Origin: Owenia fusiformis
Lineage: Eukaryota > Annelida > Polychaeta > Sabellida > Oweniidae
Length of the DNA: 64,000 bases
NCBI GenBank assembly: GCA_903813345.2
Contig: CAIIXF020000005.1
Location: forward strand, 33,419,375-33,483,374
Direction of reading: 5' to 3'
Below the pieces are notes generated by a model. The model made no database searches. It was not told the origin of the DNA and was given only the letters and a program-made list of their open reading frames with translations. Below, piece by piece: positions 26,241-39,634 of the stretch. Position numbers and translations under genes: made by a program. Each line of letters begins with the position of its first letter. The stretch's first letter is position 1.

Positions 26241-27307
26241 ATGGCTTTGGTGGCCTTGTCCAATTTGATAAGAACGGAGATGGTCTCGGAAGGTACAATA
26301 TCATGAACTACCAGCGCAACAGGAGGACTGGAAAATACGAGTACCACGTAATAGGAAAGTGGGCCACTGGGGTCCTGACACTAGAGCCAAAGGGTCATCT
26401 TGTATGGGCTGGAGGAAGGTATGAAATGCCCACTAGTCAATGCAGTAAACCATGTAATTGGGGAGAAATCAAACACGTCCAACAAGGAGATAATTGTTGT
26501 TGGCTATGTACTAAATGTCAACCGTGGGAGTTTTTAAAAGATGAATTCACGTGTGTGGATTGCGGTCCTGGCTTATGGCCCCATGAAAACAAGATGGCGT
26601 GTTTCATGTTGCCAGAGCAGTATATGCAATGGGGAAGCATCTACGCCATAGTACCAATGGCCCTATCGTGTATAGGAATGCTAGTCACAATAGTGACAAT
26701 GTTGACGTTTGTACGCCATAACGAGACACCAGTAGTAAAGGCATCCGGACGAGAGCTCAGCTTTATGCTGCTCTCTGGCTGCCTGATATGCTATCTTATG
26801 TCTTTTATACTACTCGCCAAACCAACTCTTATCACATGTGCTCTCCAAAGGTTCGGAGTGGGATTTGGCTTTTCAGTTATATATGCATCCCTTCTAACAA
26901 AAACAAATAGAATCTCACGAATATTTTATAGTGCAAGTAGATCTGCCAAAAGACCAGCATTCATAAGTCCTAAGTCTCAAATGGTGATATCTTCAATTTT
27001 GATATCTATCCAAGTTGTATGTACTGGAGTGTGGCTCGTTCTAGAGCCACCAGGAACCAGGAAATATTTCCCAAATGGTCGGAGGGACGAAGTGATATTA
27101 AAATGCAACATTCAGGACTTATCATTCCTCATTTCACTCATTTATAACATGTTACTTATCCTAATATGTACTGTGTATGCTGTTAAGACTCGGAGGATCC
27201 CCGAGAACTTCAATGAAAGCAAGTTTATTGGATTTACCATGTATACCACCTGTATCATATGGCTAGCCTTTGTGCCTATATACTTCGGGACACTAAACTC
27301 ATTTGAG
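26241..27307 (+). CDS. Metabotropic glutamate receptor, exon 2 (Cys-rich domain and TM1-TM6)
   Basis: Joins exon 1 in phase 1 after TTTACAG and encodes residues 462-817. It completes the ligand-binding domain (VQFDKNGDGLGRYNI), then the nine-cysteine domain (about 529-582, with CCWLCTKC and FTCVDC), then the membrane domain of family C G-protein-coupled receptors. Diagnostic motifs include VKASGRELSF (TM2 start), YASLLTKTNRISRIF (TM3 and loop 2), FISPKSQMVI and PENFNESKFIGFTMYTTC (loop 3 and TM6). The exon ends at TTTGAG|GTGAGT; the frame continues open to 27421, but that is intron. The preserved loop motifs imply G-protein coupling, expected to be Gi/o for this subgroup. Confidence 0.96.
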
Positions 27308-30300
27308 GTGAGTATATACTATATGATTAGTAAAATTAGTAAAAAATTGCTGGTTGAAATACAAGCTTTCTCTGGAAATCTTATCCAAGTGAATATGATA
27401 GGGCAATTAGAGTCTATTTAATAATAAGTTGTATTATCACATGTCAAAATAGAATGATGAACTGTATTTGGTCAGTTCACGTCAGATGATAATTCGGCCT
27501 TGCACAATCAAAGTCCCGGATGTCTCATGTGATATTGTCGAGATTCCCGGATGAATTTATAATAACGCCATGTTGTGACAAATGATGAACAACATAAGAC
27601 AGGCTTATACCCGGTCCCCGGGGGTTCACTATATATAAACCTTGACGGGGATCCTCGGCGCATGTGGGGTACCTTTTTCAACGTTTGGCATGCCAATGGA
27701 CCCATATTTTAGGATTTGGTATGGGAATGCCCGGAAATTTCTGACTTCTGAGGTATGGCAATGGTCGGACTTTTGCTCTTCTGGTATGAGAATGGTCGTT
27801 GTAGATACGTTACCTAACATTCGTGGTATGGCATTGGTCCAGTAGTTGCAAATTTGAAGTTGATTTGGATCGTTTCCCGAAGTATCTTCTTTTCCAGGGA
27901 CTTCTTCAACTTTTGAATTTTAGCCCTTTCCCGGGAAATGAGGACCAATCATAGGCTTTGATGAAGTCTCGCGAGATTTTTCGTGATATTTGGTATGGCA
28001 TTGGTCCCATAATTGGACATTTGGTATGGCATTGGTCCTATATTTGGACATTTGGTATGGCATTGGTCCTATATTTGGACATTTGGTATGGCATTGGTCC
28101 TATATTTGGACATTTGGTATGGCCTTTGGGGGTTATTTTGGTTGGTATGGGAACATATTGAAATTTGACAGATTGGTATGGGAACATATTGATATTTGAG
28201 GCTTCAGCCTAGGACCCCCGTCGAGTTTTATATACAGTGAACCCCCGGGTACCCGGTACTTGGCATTTCGATACCCCTTACATCTCTCTATCTGTCTCGA
28301 GATTTGGCAATGTCGTTTGATTGTGACCTGTAGAGGGTGAATACAACAGACGAAAATCCTATTTGATATCGTATGCAGATTGCGCTTGTATGGTACAGAT
28401 GATAATCTCATATTTCATTGTGCAATACAGTAAATTGATTGCTATATAATCTCATATAATCATTTCCATTTCAGTTGAAAGTCTTGTAGGCCTCTATAAC
28501 AAGCGATTAATCAAAATAGTTCCCGATTCATGATTATTGCGATGGTATAAATATGTTTCAGAAAGCAGTCTATGAGTGGAAGAGACCCATAATTTCAACC
28601 GTTTATTTTTCAAATTCTAAAGACCAATTGATTGCATGGGAAACGCCAATCCATTTCTACCACAATATAAATAACAAAGTGACATCATATTCTACTTAAT
28701 ATTTTATGGAAGATATTCCAAACATTCGATCAAAATGACGTATTGAACAAAGATATCTACCTTGGGATTTTAGACATAATTGTCGACTAATCTTTATTTA
28801 ATATATTATATAATGTGGTAAGACATGAAAGTGAGGAAACAGTCTGGGCAAAATTATTAGCTTTAATGATTTCTGGATAATTATAAATCTTTCTATAATT
28901 AGTAATGACTAGTTCCGGCTGGCAATTAAGAAGCACTTGTTTTGTAAGGCCTTATAATTAAATTGTTATGATAGGCAATTTGTGGACTATGTGTTCATAA
29001 TAACACACACATCCGTGCTAAAGTAGCAAATTAACAAGACAAATCCATCCTCTAATTATATTGAGATTGATGTAGCTTCTTGGATGGTTTGATCAATTAG
29101 ATATTTATGTTATCATAATTATAGTAAGTCATGACATTTTGTTTCTCTTTGCCGTTGTATAAATCCGAATTCATAACGTCTAGAAATAAAAATCTTATTC
29201 AGTGGCAACGTTAGACTATATGTTGCAGGTTACTGCACTTTGCGCAAAATCTTTAGGGCATTACTAAACTAAGGGAAACTAAGTGAGACATATTTGTAAA
29301 TGATTAGTCTTAATCGTCATTGCAATTTTTCTTAGTTTCATTTACAACTTGATCATTTTTCATTGTAAATTCCCAGATTGCCGAAAATAAGCGTGCTTCT
29401 GTGAAATATCAAAAAGAAAAACAGCCTGGCCTATGTATGCCAAACGTGTTGCTGATGTATTATTTGGAAGACATTGGCCTAGTTGATATTATGAGAGGGA
29501 GGTCATAGATGCCTCCTATTTGATTGTTCCCAATAATTTGACTCTGCACTACATGTTTATCTACTACTCACCACAACAGTCCTTAATAAAACCAGACTCT
29601 ATGTTGACATTTATTATCTCATTTTCCACAACTTATGATTTAAGATATGAGAATGCGTTTATCTTTTATAATTCTTTTACCAGAGAACATCAACCAAAAG
29701 GCAAAAACGGGTAAAAATCAAAATGTTAATTTGAAATGATATGGTTTGATTTCTGGCCATTTTCACCAACTATACAATATTAATTAGAGTAACTTGCTGG
29801 GTTGATTCAAATACTAATAACAAGACACGGGATGAACATCAAGAAGGGCCAATATACCAAGTTTGAGATTTTATATACAACTTTACAGGGACAATTTGAG
29901 AACTGAAAATTTAAAATGGTCAAATTAGAATTTATCCAGCATGCCCAAAAAACAAAAAAAAAACACGTCGTTGTGATGTTTTAATCAATGCAAGCAATGG
30001 GAACCAATCAGAACGGTGGGTCATCTCAATACAGATTTACATTATAGAGGTACGTCATCTTTGAATTCTGGGGTTTCTCCCCCTCTGAATCAGCGACGAT
30101 GTCTTCTCAAAGCACTTTTGCATCAGACATATGTCATCTCGGAACCCTGGGGTTTCCCCCTCTTTTTCAATACCAAAATTATCCATGTCAATTTCAAATC
30201 GATCCATCAAACAATTTGCCCCAAACTCATGATTTCAGGACGCCAGTCTGCCGCCCGTCCGGCAAATTGATCGCAATATAGCACCCAATTGTGCAATAAA

Positions 30301-33300
30301 ACGCACTCCGTTAGAAGAAAATCTCGTCAACTTTACGCTGGCTAACGTTGCTATATATGACTTATGTGCTGGAGATATTGCTAAATCCAAGGAAAACTAT
30401 GATTAAATGATTTAAAATTATAGCATGCAACGGTTTCGCTCTACAAATGACAGGAATTATCGTATATGAACTTATCGGTCGTAGAAAATCCCCGCGTTTA
30501 CCCTTGGGTAATAAATCAACCACAGAGCAATGCCATTCGTGGAACATTCTTCATCCCAATATCACCGAACGTCATCTTTCCGGGAACTGTAAGTAACTAA
30601 CTAAATATCATCCCTCAAGGATGTATCTGAATTGTCAATCTAAAAGGTCGCTCTGAATACAAATTCTACAAGATCATAGCTTTGGTAAATGACATAATTG
30701 TGATTGAGAATTACAATCCATCCAACATAACGGGGGGTTAAGCAAAAGGTTAAGCAAAAGATGGTACATGCAATAGTTGAAAGGCTTGACCAAACAAATG
30801 TAAATAGTATTGCAATGGTCGATTGCATTGATGTTAGTAACTAACAAATGACCCCATTACTGTTACTAATGAACGCCATGGCAATAAATCATATTCTTCA
30901 ATTCGGCAGTTAAACCCGAAAACTCTCATTTGCGCTATTCAAATTTTGCTGCCGATAGTTCTTTTTGAAGGATTTACGTAATGTAATATAGTGATATCTA
31001 GAAATTCCTTGTGAAATGAGGTAGAACGAAATGTATCTGACTTTAAAAGATTAGTCAAATTTAAGTTTATAAAATGTGTAATCTACAAGGTTCGATAATT
31101 TTAGAGCCTGCAGTTTACATTTTTTCCTTCCTTTATCACTGAGAAAATAAAAATTTCTTTTATTGACAAAAGTCCAGTGCTTATCCAGTTGGATACAACT
31201 AACAGTATGTCATGGGTCAAGAATTGATTAGTAATATGTCAGACACACACCAAGGATTAGCAGTACGTATACTGTGAAATATGCAATTTGAAATATGAAT
31301 ATGCAATTTGAAACAAAACAATGTTAGTCGTAAGAGCTATTAAACCAAAATACTCAAAATGTGAAAGGAATCGCGCGAAAATCAATCAAAGCTGACATTT
31401 CGACGTCAGAAACAAACTATAAATGTATATTGCAACTTGCAGGATTTGAAATCACTCGAGGCAGGATTAGTGGAGTCAGTGAGGTGATCAATTGCACATG
31501 CTATATATATATAGCAACATTGTTTGACATAAGTACCACTAATACCAGGCCCGTAAGACACTTTTCTTCAAGGGGGGTGCGGTTTTTACTAAAGAGAATA
31601 TGACATTGTCAATTCTTTCCGCATAAATCAAATTGCGTGAGTCAGAGGGGAAGGGGGGGGGGTCGGTTACTCCCTATATTGGTGCCATTCAGCCTATTTT
31701 GTAGTATTCTTATGGTTTTTAGACTAAATATTGAATGAGCAATTTTTATACATGAAATATAATTTTCAGAAATGTGCCTGTTTGATTTTTTTTAAATGAA
31801 TATATTACTGTAGAAATCTACAGTATTAGAAAATTCCACCGTGAACTTTTTGAGAAAAGGACCCTCTAGTTAAGCCATATTGATAGCGGTTTATAATGGC
31901 AGTCAATGAGGTATTTCCAAAATTCAAACGCCAATATATTTGGAAGCAGGTACAAGAAAAATTTAACCCTTCTTATTTTGAAGATAATCATGTTATTGTA
32001 ACATACTAGGAGAATGGGCACTATTACTCTGAAACTGTTCTGCAGGGGTCTTTTGAAGAATGATAAATTAACATGGAGCTCAATGTAAATGTGCAAAATT
32101 TCGACGCCTGCTAATTATCACCTGAGGCCACTTTTCAACACCACTTCGTTAGATATCAAAAATATATGTATTAGTGATACTTATACTTATGTATAGCATG
32201 TGCAATTCTTGGGTTTTATTGCCGAAACTGACTTCAATATATTTGAAAAGCACGATAATCAAGAAATCCATGGCCAATCAATCCAAAGTGTAAGATGTTC
32301 GATTATTCACAGTACTTTACATGATTGTTTTTATGTTATTATGAGGGTTTGGGGCAATGAGCAAATAAAAGGTGCCTTTAATACTCAAAGTTTCAGCTTG
32401 TTTACTCAGCTCGACTTGAATATGACACTATTTGTGCCATTCGGTCGATGTGTCCAGAAATCAATCGTATGGTATGTGAGAGCACTAATTTAGCTTACGG
32501 GGACATATCTCATGTTTTGTAAATCAATGCTGTCCATTCAAATGACAATTCGCGAATTTGTAAAAACAAACAAAAATGCAAGTATGTGCATATATTAGTT
32601 TCATACAAGGACACGTAAGAGGTTCGAGTTCACAAAAACATATCGGGATTGATCATTTTTATCCCCAAGGTACGTGAGTGCAAGTATTTGTCATATGAAA
32701 ACATTCTTAGAATCGGTCCCTCCTTAATTAGGTTTTATTGGACAGAAATTGTATCACACCTATTTCTGGAAGTATTTCCCATGAAGCTAAGAAAATTGAA
32801 TATTTTGTTGGAATTTGGCAAAATATGAACATTTTCAATAGACTCATATTTCGCCAATACTACTCGACTAATTTCTAAATAAAATGAGTTTTTTTCTGAG
32901 CAATTTTTTCTTCAGTACATCAGAGTAATGACAAAAACAGTGTCGGTACTTATGCATAATTATGGTTTGAAAGTAAAAAGCCATACTGTCAAATAAGCTG
33001 ATGTTGCAATATTTGAACTGTATATTTTTGAAACTGCATTCATATGAAATAGAAGGAAAAGAGAGTGCAAACTTTTGGAAGCATTTTTTAAAATTCGTGC
33101 AAATGTTCCTCTTGCTACTGACAAAAAGTTGAGATATCTTATCAAATAGAAGTCTATTACAATTAAAAATCACAATTGTGTTTTGCTATTATCATTTCAT
33201 GCCACGTCTATTTACTAAAACTTACAAACAGTTCCGACAATATTTCAGGATCTTAGATTTGGATAGATAAATTAAAGTCCATTCAATTTAACACAAAATA

Positions 33301-34389
33301 ATGTAATTCTTGTTGATAAAACCATTATAACTTTGTCTTATTACCAAAATTATGTACATTTTTTGTACGTAAGATCCAGTTGTGCCAGCAAAGGAACAGA
33401 CGACACATTTTGTAACGCTCATAAATTTGCATCTAGGTGAGCTAGTCTGATGTGTTTTCTAAAATAATATAGAGAAAAAAATCTATTTTTTAAATTTTAT
33501 TGTTACCATTCAAAAGATGACCATTAATTTGACGATGTGTAAAACTTTCAGAATTTGTTGATGACTGGTTTAAGAGACACGTGTGTTCAAAAAGTTCACC
33601 GTATCGATACCAATCCTTCAAACTTTTCATCTGGCTATAAGACAATAAATCAAGTATTAAATATAATCTAAGATTTTCGGTGAGAGATTTCAAAGATTCT
33701 TTGTAACAAATTGAACATATCAAATTAAGGATAAAAAATTCACATCAATGTAGTTTAAGCAGATAAAATATAACGACTAAAATCATCGGCCCATGCCCCT
33801 CTTAATTTGGTTTCTTCTAAGGATGTCTACTCGAATTTAGTAAATTAGAGTCTAAATGAACGCGATGTAATTGTGTATCCAGCACTTTCTTAGATTGACG
33901 CTATTATTTCTACCAGAACAAGCGTGAAATCTAGCTCATTAGGGGGAATCTGTTATTGGAATACAAGCTCCAAGCACCCCCTTGTGAATCGATAGCACAA
34001 ACAAAACACTGCACTCATAAAGTCTTATCCAGAGTCTCAAGTTTTCTCATGTTCCATATGTTCATGAATATGGAGATATTCCCCAACATTCCCCAACTAG
34101 GCTTGTGTTGCTACCTGGTCATCAATTTCGTAATTCGCTCCGTATCTGAATTGAATACGTATACTGCAGTTACCGTTGTCCTTAAGCACCAAGACGATGC
34201 TTTGAGTGGTGAACCGCGAGTGCTCGGTGACAATGTAAACGCTAACGAAACAATACTCAGTCAACTAATGAAAACAAAACTGAAACAATAAACATCCCAG
34301 TGCAGCCAAAGAAACCTCTCAACAATGCTGATGATGCAAAAATATTATCTGATCATAATATTTTAACTCTGGACAACGTTTATTTTCAG
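27308..34389 (+). other. Intron 2 of the glutamate receptor gene
   Basis: Starts GTGAGT and ends TTTTCAG. It carries the TIR element at 27616-28249. Frames such as 33956-34291 show no family motif and do not splice in phase with the neighbouring exons. The remainder is AT-rich with no other feature I can support. Confidence 0.85.
27616..28249. mobile_element. TIR element E1 (634 bp) with internal 31-bp repeats
   Basis: Left end CCCCGGGGGTTCACTATATA and right end TATACAGTGAACCCCCGGG are inverted, and both are flanked by TACCCGGT (27608-27615 and 28250-28257). Inside, a 31-bp unit containing GGTATGGCATTGGTCC is repeated four times from 27992 to about 28115, with looser copies outside. The related copy at 62763-63282 lies in the opposite orientation. 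The 8-9 bp duplications point to hAT- or Mutator-type transposition; no transposase is present. Confidence 0.85.
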
Positions 34390-34609
34390 ATTCAGATTAC
34401 CACCCTATGTATCTCTATCAGTCTCAGCGCGTCTGTTGCCCTGTTGTGTCTGTTCGCTCCTAAGATGTATATAATAGTCTTCCAGCCTGAGAAAAACGTT
34501 CGCAAATTGACAATGAATCACAATCACTCCACTAACTACAGCAGCGCCAGCTATGTTAAAGCCAACTGTGGGGGCAGCCTGACCAAGCCCAATAATAATT
34601 CAAACCATA
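34390..34609 (+). CDS. Metabotropic glutamate receptor, exon 3 (TM7 and start of tail)
   Basis: Encodes residues 818-890 in phase 0. [19 protein letters not shown] is TM7, followed by the family motif [15 protein letters not shown] at the membrane boundary and a Ser/Asn-rich cytoplasmic tail. A strong donor (CATA|GTAAGT) ends the exon in phase 1. If it is not used, the frame adds three codons and stops at 34618-34620, giving a shorter tail without a PDZ ligand. Confidence 0.93.
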
Positions 34610-37600
34610 GTAAGTACTAATTGTATGTTAAAATTTTGTAGAAAATAAAGTATTGACTTATAACTGTTTTCATGACCATTCACGGCACTAGTCGCCTTAT
34701 AAATTCGGAGAGGGAGAGTAGTCTTGCACGACCCTTGTGTTACCCACCTACGGTCTCGGCTCTAACCCTCTAAATGAGAAAATATATATTGGGTAAGGGG
34801 TGATGGCTGGACGAGAGCTTTGAAAATATTTGTCAAATTATCAAGAGCAAATCACAAGTGTCAAGTATTGAAACGAGTCCCTAGCCGAACTAATGAATTT
34901 CAATTATTGGGCATTATCGAGTTATATACTAAAGAAGGAAATCTGATTGAAATTATGCTCCTTGCCACAGTTAAGTATTTACTAAGAAAATGCACTGGTT
35001 CAACTGCGATCAATTCACTATTCAAAGATATGAATTGATGAAAACATGCCAGTGCAAAGTCACAGTATCCAAGTATGATAAACGTCTACGATACAAGTCA
35101 ATGTAAATTTTCTGAAGTCTTCGAAGTCGGTCGTATTCAGAGCATCAAAGTTAATTAGATAAAACATTTCCAAATAGTACTATATTCCCATTGTATACAT
35201 ATCACTCTCCATTAAGACAGTCATCGGACATTTAGTAATTTGGTTGATTCTTTGACATTAAAACTGAAGGAATACCGGGTACTAGATAGGGTAAGGTACA
35301 TGTACCTACTACCTAGACAGGAGTCCTAGAAAAATACACTCTTCAAAAGGTAATTTAAAAAACATAACCATATTAAATATGAGCATCATATGATGTTTGA
35401 AACCCTTTGTTAGGGGGATAAGAAGTCAGGTTTGCTTTAACATTTAATGGGGAGTGTAGGATTGACATTATGTATTCAAAATAACCCAATTTCTGAATCT
35501 CGATTGGCTTTTACAATTGTAATTTTTGTAACATGCTTTGACGTTCAATTTAAGATGAATTGTTTTGGTTTTGAGAAAAAATACATCTATTTTCAGTTAT
35601 TTTTCACAGTTAGTTTGGGGGCAGTGCTTTTTTTAGTATTGTGCATGCTCAAGTGAATTAGGGAGAAATATAATGATACATGTACACTGTTACCTTATAG
35701 GTTAAATAAACGTTTCCAACAATTTTTACGTATAACTAAAGGTTTGATTGCCAAGGACTTTTGCTTCTATTTATAGAAGAATATTTTATGTCTATAGAAA
35801 GAACAATCGATTCTTTGAGCAATCACTATATATATTATCGCCGTTCGAACATGCTGTGAAACAAAATCTCCATTTCCGTAGGATAATGTCATCATTTTTA
35901 TTGAAACTTTCTTGAGATATTAAAAGAATGCAACAAATTCTTACTACTTCCAATGACTTCACAAATACTGTTTAGACTGACTTTAATTTTTTCCAAAATC
36001 TTCTACAGGTTTTCAGAAGTTCAAATCTGACTTTATATTTAAGATTTGACCTTCAATGACCTTTTCAAGGTAAAAAAGGTATTTTTCAAACTTGCATCAA
36101 ACTGACCAATTGTTTTTCAAAATCATCTATAAGTTCTCAAAAGTTCAAATCTGACTAAATATTTGAAATTCAATGACTTTTTCAAGGTCAAAAGGGTATT
36201 TGTCCAACTTGCATCAAATTGACCAATCTTTTTTTTCAAAATCATCTTCAAGTTATCAGAAGTTCAAATCTGACTTAGATTTCACCTCCAATGACCTTCT
36301 CAAGGTTAAAAAGGTCAAAAAGCTCGTTTTTCAACTTGCTTCAAATTGACCAATTGTTTTTCAAAATCATCTCAAGTTCTCAAAAGTTCAAATCTGACTA
36401 TAGATTTGACATTCAATGACATTCTCAAGGTCAAAAAAGATTTGACCTTCTCAAGGTCAAAATGGTATTTTTATATATTGCTTCAAATTGACCAAATTTT
36501 CTATCATACAAGTTCTCAGAAGGTCAAATCTGACTATTAGATTTGAGATTTCACCTTCAATTACCTTCTTATGTTCAAAAAAGTGTATTTTTCAACTTGC
36601 TTCAAATTGACCAATTTATTTGTCAAAATCCTCTACATCTCAGAAATTCAAACCTGACTGAAGATTGAACTCATAATACTGTGAGCAACTAGGTGGTGAC
36701 ATTTTGTCATGTTAATGCCTTGTCTAAATCTTATCAGGCCTATGGGTTTTTATTTAAAATGGCTGTTTTCTCATTAGTAAACAACTGCCGGTTATACAGA
36801 TTTGTTAAAAGTGTCTCGTTTCTTAAAATGTGCTATTTCATTATCTTACTCTGGGGTAAATTCAAATGAGACTATGAATGGTCTTCCGTGTTTTATAAAA
36901 TCACCGAGGATTACTTATAAATCATCCTCTAGCAACATCCACTTTCCGTAAAGTGAATTGGAGGGTCTGTATCAAATTAATAAAACGCCTAAGTCAGTTA
37001 GGTGTGTTTACCTATCGATATACATAGGACGATGAAATTGGAAAGGTCGATTGAAAAAATATTACTGCCCCTGGCAGCCCTTTTCGACCAAAATACCATT
37101 ATATCGAACGCACTGGACCAGAAGGACACTGCTTCGAAAAAGATACTTGTAATGACCGCATTGAGATTCTGACAGGTCCAAAAATAATCTTCTAAACATA
37201 GGACACTCGTTTGTCTTCATAAAGGGTATTATTAGCAAATGTAAATAATACCCTCAACCCCAAGGGTGTATAAATCATTGTATTTATAAGAAAACAAGGA
37301 AAACGCCCTACAATGCACTAGGCGACGTACAATTGTATTAAATCGTACTGATATATTCATAGGAAACGGTACTGATCTTGTTAAAGCAATCGGTGAATCC
37401 CATTGGGATGCCAAACCATAGCTTGTTTGGGACTAATCACGAGAAATGAAAAGTGCACTTCTTGCTCCCGCCTTTTCTTGGAGAAAAGGTGGCTATATGT
37501 GCGATGTATAAAGGTCATTGAACATGTAGATTGAATACACAATTGGTTCAAAAACACATTGATTACTAATAGTCGATGCTACTTGTTCCTTTGAAAATGG

Positions 37601-38192
37601 CACAGCTAGCTAAATATTGAAAAACTAAAAGATACAAAAGGAACAGAAGGTCAATTAATTTCGAATGAGCGCAACTAAAGCAGAAACCTCAACTACGGCA
37701 TTTTTACTAATTTAGAATTGTAGTTTGGAATGTTTTTTTATTCATGTCTTATTGGAGCGACTTCTCAAAGTAGGATTTCTATTTTGGATAAACCTTGCGT
37801 ATTTTGTGAAATTAAGCTTCAATCATATAATAAGGCACTGATGATGTGCACAGTTCCTACCTTTGATAAAGACGCATATTTTTGGAAGTAAGGCCACATA
37901 AGATATAACGGAGGTTAAGATAGACGTTTTTTAAAACTTGTACGTGAACGTGTCGAATTATGGTGCATACCGTTTACTTGACCGATTGAGTGTAAAGGTA
38001 TTAGGGAAATGAGTGTAATTAGGTCCCTGGAAAAGTGAATTGCAATTGAGAGCTGGCTGGACAGTAATCCCCGCCCGGGTCGAAACATTGCAGGCTCGCT
38101 CGTAACTTAACCGAATAGTGACGTATGCCAATTGCCATCTGACACATTTCAAAAAATTCTAGTCGTCTACTAACTCCTCTGTTGTGTTTTAG
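34610..38192 (+). other. Intron 3 of the glutamate receptor gene
   Basis: Starts GTAAGT and ends GTTTTAG. It contains a 5'-truncated copy of the minisatellite family (35930-36722). No other feature is recognised. Confidence 0.8.
35930..36722. repeat. Second copy of the AGGTCA minisatellite element, left end missing
   Basis: Starts with a block equivalent to the sequence just before the array in the first copy (CAAATACTGTTTAGACTGAC), continues with about five degenerate tandem units around CAACTTGCTTCAAATTGACC, and ends with the same right terminus (AGGTGGTGACATTTTGTCAT, then GTTAATGCCTTGT). More diverged than the copy at 8268-9994, and without the terminal hairpin and GC-rich tract. Confidence 0.8.
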
Positions 38193-38338
38193 AACAAATC
38201 GAGGGGGGAAATTGCATCCCAGCATCTCCCGATCACGAAGTTAACAATATACAGCTCAACTACACGTCTCCCCTTAAGGCTGGTGCTTGTACTGAAACTG
38301 ATACGGACCCAGAAAAAGACAGTTTGACGTCGCTATAG
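38193..38338 (+). CDS. Metabotropic glutamate receptor, terminal exon (PDZ-binding tail)
   Basis: A 146-bp exon after GTTTTAG joins exon 3 in phase 1 and stays open for 47 residues to TAG at 38336-38338, closing the gene at exactly 938 codons plus stop. The tail is acidic near its end and finishes DSLTSL. Vertebrate group II receptors end in a comparable Ser/Thr-rich -SSL sequence that binds PDZ-domain scaffolds, so both position and content support this as the true last exon. It lies 3.6 kb from the previous exon and has no ATG-initiated frame. A polyadenylation signal is possible at 39059 (AATAAA). Confidence 0.82.
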
Positions 38339-38470
38339 TCGGAGCACGTGTGCATGCGTGAATCAACGTTGGTCTGGTTAAGTATTTAGCGGTCCATCCC
38401 ACCGGCAAGAACGCCTCTTGGAAGCAATGGAAAGAATTTGGCGATACACATTGATAGATCTGTCATTGTG

Positions 38471-38501
38471 TCACCCCCAGAAATGGTGACATATTGTTAT
38501 A
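38471..38501 (+). repeat. Solo left-end fragment of the minisatellite element family
   Basis: TCACCCCCAGAAATGGTGAC followed by ATATTGTTAT matches the left terminus at 8268-8298 with few differences. No array follows it. Together with 36722 it might mark pieces of a rearranged copy, or it may be an independent fragment. Confidence 0.6.
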
Positions 38502-39240
38502 GTTGTATTGAAGCTTTATCAACATCGAGCCTTGTCTATTGTCACAACGTAACTCTATAAGTATGCATTAGTAGTGCATTAATAACAAAGTCATTTATCA
38601 CACATATTTGTGTAAGACTAGTAAGTATAAAATCTTATATAATGAAAATGACAAAGCATGTACAGATATATTATTCGCAATTGTGGAAAAGGTAAAGAGA
38701 ACAAGGATCGCATGGCACACACCGTTCTTAACTTCTCCGTATAATCATCTTCTCTGCCTGTCACCAATCACCTTTTATTAGGCACTTTCTAAAATATCGT
38801 TTCAGGCATAGCTCTATGAATTATAATTTTCTTACCAATCAGAACATAGTAGCCGTGCTATATCAGACAAATAAGCATGATTATTACGATTTGAAAAGTT
38901 ACCTACCATCTTTTATTATAGAAATTCGTGAGGTAAACAATTAATTTATATACTGTATATTATAAATGGGTGCTTAATACGTATGTATGTTTATTGTGTG
39001 CTATATTGTTTCTGGTTATATTTCATTTCTTTTGATAATATTGTTGAAAATGATCTGCAATAAAATGATGAAAACAGAGGACTCAATAAACATTGTTACA
39101 TTTAATGCTCTCGTTTCTGTGTGAAGGACTTGAAACTCGGCTATCGCCTTCATTTGAAATCTTCATGCAGGAGCCTCGTGCATTGAAGCAGCCACTATAC
39201 ACAACGTGTATTCAAGTGAAGAATCCATTATATCAATTAT

Positions 39241-39634
39241 AAAGGACGATTCTCGGTTTGGAGAACGAAGTTCATCAATCTAAATGAGCATTATCCCGGC
39301 TTCGGACAAATTTGATTTTTTTACATAATATAGATTTGAATGTCTTCTTTTGAATAGTCATAATTTAATTTGGGTAATATTTCTTGATTTTTCGCAAAAA
39401 AATATTAGCGCAGTACACTGATGAACTTCTTTCCCAAAATCGAGACTTGTATTTTATTGAATCGGTCTAATTGAGCGTTATCCCTGCTTCGGACCAATTT
39501 GTTATTTTTACACCTTGTAGATTCAAATGTCCTCTTTTGAATATTCATAGTTTAATTTGGGTAATATTTCAATATTTTTCATGAAAAAAATCATTAGCCC
39601 AGGATACTGTTCTCCAAACCGATAATCGTCCTTT
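39241..39634. mobile_element. TIR element F1 with internal duplication
   Basis: AAAGGACGATTCTCGGTTTG at the left end is inverted as CAAACCGATAATCGTCCTTT (with small differences) at the right end. Inside, a block starting GAGCATTATCCCGGCTTCGG is repeated about 187 bp later as GAGCGTTATCCCTGCTTCGG. A related copy lies at 55795-56130. No clear target duplication. Confidence 0.7.

Noticed and set aside
27308-27421. Continuation of the receptor exon 2 frame
   Set aside because: Diverges from the family right after the GTGAGT donor; TM7 is found at 34390.
27958-28199. Overlapping frames rich in Trp, Gly and Met
   Set aside because: Translations of the 31-bp tandem repeat inside element E1.
33956-34291. 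111-codon frame just before receptor exon 3
   Set aside because: No family similarity, and it would disturb the matched phase between exons 2 and 3.
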